NCBI GenBank assembly: GCA_903913365.1
Contig: CAIWKW010000006.1
Coordinates: 1 to 7,510 of the forward strand
Length of the DNA: 7,510 bases
From: Candidatus Doudnabacteria bacterium
Lineage (GTDB): Bacteria > Patescibacteriota > Doudnabacteria > UBA920
Direction of reading: 5' to 3'
Numbering within the stretch: position 1 is the stretch's first letter; each line of letters starts with the position of its first letter. Shown here in pieces: positions 5,719 to 7,510 of the stretch. The notes beneath the pieces were generated by a model, which made no database searches, was not told where the DNA came from, and saw nothing but the letters and a program-made list of their open reading frames with translations. The translations under genes were made by a program, and so were the position numbers.

Positions 5719-6090
5719 ATGGGCAAAGTTGTACATTTTGAAATACCCGCTGACGATGTTAAAAGGGCAAGCGAATTTTATAAAAAAGTTTTTGATTGGG
5801 AAATGACCGCTGTGCCGGAAATGGATTACACCATGGTAACATCCGGGCCAAAAACCGATCAGGATGTTAAGTGGCCGTTTATTAACGGTGGAATGATGAA
5901 GCGTACGGCCGGCATATCTTCTCCGGTTGTGGTTATGGATGTAAAAGATCTTAATGCCACGCTAAAACTTTTGGAAGAAAACGGCGGGAAAATAATAAAA
6001 GGGAGTCAATCGGTTGGGGATATGGGTTTTATAGCTTACGTAACCGACAGCGAAAATAATGTTGTGGGCGTTTGGCAAAACGCGAAATAA
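5719..6090 (+). CDS. VOC superfamily protein (glyoxalase / bleomycin-resistance fold)
   Basis: The 123-residue protein has the two beta-alpha-beta-beta-beta modules of the vicinal oxygen chelate fold. The first begins VVHFEIPADDVKRASEFYKK (4-23), with the conserved His at 6 and the FY of the helix at 20-21. The second begins near PVVVMDVKDL (69-78) and ends D-S-E-N-N-V-V-G-V-W-Q (110-120). Family members use a metal held by His/Glu residues for isomerase, dioxygenase or antibiotic-binding roles. Here the usual Glu after Trp is Gln120, and the usual DPDGN turn is DSENN, so the metal site may be altered and the activity cannot be inferred. AAGGAGA lies nine bases before the ATG, and a strong promoter lies at 5651-5680. 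It is transcribed alone and converges on the minus-strand gene at 6186-6689. Confidence 0.93.
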   Translation: MGKVVHFEIPADDVKRASEFYKKVFDWEMTAVPEMDYTMVTSGPKTDQDVKWPFINGGMMKRTAGISSPVVVMDVKDLNATLKLLEENGGKIIKGSQSVGDMGFIAYVTDSENNVVGVWQNAK

Positions 6091-6114
6091 AGGTTCTCTC
6101 CATGTAGCCAATAA

Positions 6115-6135
6115 ATATAGTCAGTCCGACTATAT
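6115..6135. other. Small hairpin after the VOC gene
   Basis: ATATAGTC (6115-6122) and GACTATAT (6128-6135) form an 8-bp stem with a 5-base loop, 25 bases after the VOC stop codon. No T tract follows on the plus strand. It may protect the 3' end of the transcript or work together with the hairpin at 6145-6172. Confidence 0.45.
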
Positions 6136-6136
6136 A

Positions 6137-6174
6137 AAAAAATATAAGGGCAGCCGCGATTGGCTGTCCTTATT
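6137..6174. terminator. Terminator between convergent genes
   Basis: TAAGGGCAGCC (6145-6155) pairs with GGCTGTCCTTA (6162-6172). One pair is G-U when read on the plus strand and C-A on the minus strand. On the minus strand the stem is followed by TATA and then seven T (complement of 6137-6143 region), so it can end the leftward gene at 6186-6689. On the plus strand the stem is better but its T tract is poor. It may serve both directions. Confidence 0.65.
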
Positions 6175-6185
6175 AGTTGAAAGAT

Positions 6186-6689
6186 TTAGCCGCATAAAAG
6201 AGTTTTGCGGTCTCTAGAGGAGTGCTTCTTCCGTAAGTTCCAGCCATCATTATACCTGGAAGCGGCTTTGACCAGTCCCCAAGCGAATGACTGATCCGAG
6301 GCCTCAAAAAACCCCCTCGGATACAGGCAGAGCTCTTTGGAAGGTTTTCCTTGCAGTTTTTCAACGTGGGAAAAGAAGGCCACATTGGAACCTGCCGGCA
6401 TTGCTCCGTCGTACTTCGCCAAATTGATATCTTGCCATTTGGGTCTCATGCCAACCCAGTGCCCGTATTTCTCCCTATATGCGGACAGCCATTCAAAATC
6501 CAGCTCAGCTACGGGGGAGTCGGCCCGGACCTTCAGCTTTTTAACAACGCCGCACACCGTTGTACCGCTGAAATGGTTGATCCCGTAAAACTCCCATCCG
6601 GCAAAATTCCTCAACTCAGCCAGTCTTTCCGGGGTAAAATAGCTTTCCGGCTTTATACCAAAAATAACAACCCCATCTTCTTGCTGCAT
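6186..6689 (-). CDS. Conserved-looking protein of unknown function
   Basis: I do not recognise this 167-residue protein. It appears soluble and cytoplasmic: there is no signal peptide or membrane span. It is rich in aromatic residues (Trp, Tyr and Phe throughout) and ends in a basic tail with several Lys and Arg. The N-terminal part reads like alternating beta strands (GVVIFGI at 6-12, FYGINHF at 34-40, TTVCGVVKKLKV at 43-54). The middle carries EWLSAYREKYGHWVGMRPKW around residues 65-84. The start at 6689 is supported by AGGAGGT ending about five bases upstream, and a promoter lies at 6711-6739. The region is fully open with no competing frame that has a ribosome site. It is transcribed alone and away from the small membrane genes on its right. 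Confidence 0.8.
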   Translation of the reverse strand: MQQEDGVVIFGIKPESYFTPERLAELRNFAGWEFYGINHFSGTTVCGVVKKLKVRADSPVAELDFEWLSAYREKYGHWVGMRPKWQDINLAKYDGAMPAGSNVAFFSHVEKLQGKPSKELCLYPRGFFEASDQSFAWGLVKAASRYNDGWNLRKKHSSRDRKTLLCG

Positions 6690-6710
6690 TAATACCTCCT
6701 ACAGAGCTCT

Positions 6711-6739
6711 AAAATAGCACGCTTCCCCTTATTTTACAA
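6711..6739 (-). promoter_or_regulatory. Promoter of the unknown minus-strand gene
   Basis: On the minus strand: -35 TTGTAA (6739-6734), a 17-base spacer, -10 TATTTT (6716-6711), preceded by TG-C as in extended -10 promoters. The repeat CCCTT (6726-6730) / AAGGG (6738-6742) overlaps the -35 and might be a weak operator. Confidence 0.65.
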
Positions 6740-6778
6740 GGGTTAGTTCGCAGTTTTGCCAAAATCCGGCTTTGGATC

Positions 6779-6787
6779 TGCTATAAT
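6779..6787 (+). promoter_or_regulatory. Extended -10 promoter for the right-hand operon
   Basis: TATAAT (6782-6787) is preceded by TG-C (6779-6781). TTGCCA (6756-6761) is the nearest -35-like hexamer, but at 20 bases it is too far for normal spacing, so the extended -10 probably carries the activity. It lies 40 bases before the 37-residue gene and diverges from the promoter at 6711-6739. Confidence 0.6.
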
Positions 6788-6826
6788 TAAATCATCAAAA
6801 AGAATTAAAGTGTGTTAAAATACAGT

Positions 6827-6940
6827 ATGTTCAAAAATAGAAAGCGCCTAAACAAAATTATGGCAGTAGTAATGATGATTGTGGTCTTTAGCATGGTTGT
6901 TGCCCTCTTTGGCGGCTCCTTGCTGTCCACAAACCGCTAA
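6827..6940 (+). CDS. 37-residue single-span membrane peptide
   Basis: The frame runs ATG (6827) to TAA (6938-6940). It starts with a basic stretch (MFKNRKRLNK, residues 1-10), then one hydrophobic span of about residues 12-29 rich in Val, Met and Ile, then a short polar end (STNR). This is the layout of a small membrane protein with its N-terminus inside. It could equally be an uncleaved or weak signal sequence. No strong Shine-Dalgarno site is visible; an alternative ATG at 6860 would remove the basic start. It sits 40 bases after an extended -10 promoter and 31 bases before the PH-domain gene, so the two are probably co-transcribed. The family is not recognised. Confidence 0.6.
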   Translation: MFKNRKRLNKIMAVVMMIVVFSMVVALFGGSLLSTNR

Positions 6941-6971
6941 ATGCCAAAGCCTAATCAAATTAACGGATAGT

Positions 6972-7496
6972 ATGTTTAAATTTGATTTATACGAAAACGA
7001 AAAAGTAATCAACATATATCGCCAAACAGAGGCGGTGCTATTTGAACCGGTTTTGGTTTTATTTGTATTAATTTACGTGCCGTGGTTTTTTTTGCTTAAA
7101 TATGATATGGCCGCCACGTATCTTAATTGGCTAATTTTTTGGACAGTTTTGGTTTTCTTGTACGGCTTAAACAAATACCTGCTTTGGCTAATTAACGTGT
7201 ATATTGTCACCACAAAGAGAATCGTTAACATAAATTATAAAACTCTACTTAATAAAACCGTACTGGAAAGTCCGCTTGAAAGAATTTTGAATGTCAGCTT
7301 TTCGGTAAAAGGGTTTTGGCAGCTGTTATTTCAATTTGGCTCGGTGGAAGTTCAGGCCATTGGCCTTTCAGAACCTATTGTGATAAAAAATGTCCCGCAA
7401 CCTTCAAAGATTAAAGATTTCTTATGGCAGGTTCATACTTCACGCTCAAATCCTGGGTTATTAAATAACACAGTAACTATAAAAAATGTCCGATGA
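6972..7496 (+). CDS. Bacterial PH-domain membrane protein (YdbS-like, DUF304)
   Basis: The protein has 174 residues. A short cytoplasmic start (FDLYENEKVI, residues 4-13) leads to two membrane spans, about 24-42 and 50-72. A bacterial pleckstrin-homology-like domain follows, with YIVTTKRIV (77-85), the LERILNV strand (102-108) and FGSVEVQ (122-128), all typical of the YdbS/YdbT type. These proteins sit in the cytoplasmic membrane; their roles are poorly known and envelope stress has been suggested for some. The ATG at 6972 was chosen because its first residues match the family start. A longer frame from 6879 would overlap the 37-residue gene and has no family-like sequence. Only a weak GGA lies upstream. 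The stop overlaps the start of a following gene. Confidence 0.9.
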   Translation: MFKFDLYENEKVINIYRQTEAVLFEPVLVLFVLIYVPWFFLLKYDMAATYLNWLIFWTVLVFLYGLNKYLLWLINVYIVTTKRIVNINYKTLLNKTVLESPLERILNVSFSVKGFWQLLFQFGSVEVQAIGLSEPIVIKNVPQPSKIKDFLWQVHTSRSNPGLLNNTVTIKNVR

Positions 7497-7510
7497 TTTC
7501 AAAAAAGACA
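7486..7510 (+). CDS. Start of a further gene, cut by the window edge
   Basis: An ATG at 7486 opens a frame reading MSDDFKKD to the window end, overlapping the PH-domain gene by 11 bases. A second candidate is the ATG at 7493, which forms an ATGA overlap with the PH-gene stop and reads MISKKT. Neither has a visible ribosome site, so coupling to the PH-domain gene would be expected for either. Too little sequence remains to name a product. Confidence 0.4.

Noticed and set aside
1..7510. CRISPR array, tRNA or rRNA genes
   Set aside because: No regularly spaced repeats with spacers, no cloverleaf with a T-arm sequence, and no rRNA-like stretch were seen. The TACTAAT units are too short and too irregular for CRISPR.

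Overview
The window reads as chromosomal sequence from a small-genome bacterium, most likely of the Candidate Phyla Radiation (Patescibacteria, Parcubacteria-like). This is an inference. It rests on the character of the LepA protein, the very small hydrophobic proteins of unknown family, a mix of strong and absent Shine-Dalgarno sites, and several short GC-rich palindromic repeats between and inside genes. The code appears standard: TGA is used as a terminal stop in three genes, twice with another stop close behind, and no in-frame TGA interrupts the long genes.

Left part (1-2617, + strand). A leader built from degenerate TACTAAT/ATTAGTA units around a GC-rich palindrome precedes lepA, the GTPase EF4. 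lepA carries an in-frame 61-bp inverted-repeat element (341-401) that adds about 20 residues to a loop of its G domain. Two bases after lepA comes a HAD-family phosphatase, clearly AT-richer than its neighbours.

Middle (2618-4787). A non-coding stretch of about 390 bp contains an intrinsic-terminator hairpin and a possible competing antiterminator. A type-1 ABC exporter half-transporter (3011-4741) follows, with a strong ribosome binding site and a clean terminator at its end.

Cassette-like module (4839-5640). Two exact 32-bp copies of a palindromic repeat lie 770 bp apart in direct orientation. Between them sits a complete minus-strand transcription unit: promoter, two tandem paralogous genes for membrane proteins of 77-78 residues, and terminator. 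This is the most unusual arrangement in the window.

Right part (5641-7510). A VOC (glyoxalase-fold) protein has its own extended -10 promoter. It converges on a minus-strand gene of unknown function (6186-6689), with a hairpin terminator between them. A divergent promoter region then leads rightward to a 37-residue single-span membrane peptide, a bacterial PH-domain (YdbS-like) membrane protein, and the first codons of a further overlapping gene cut by the window edge.
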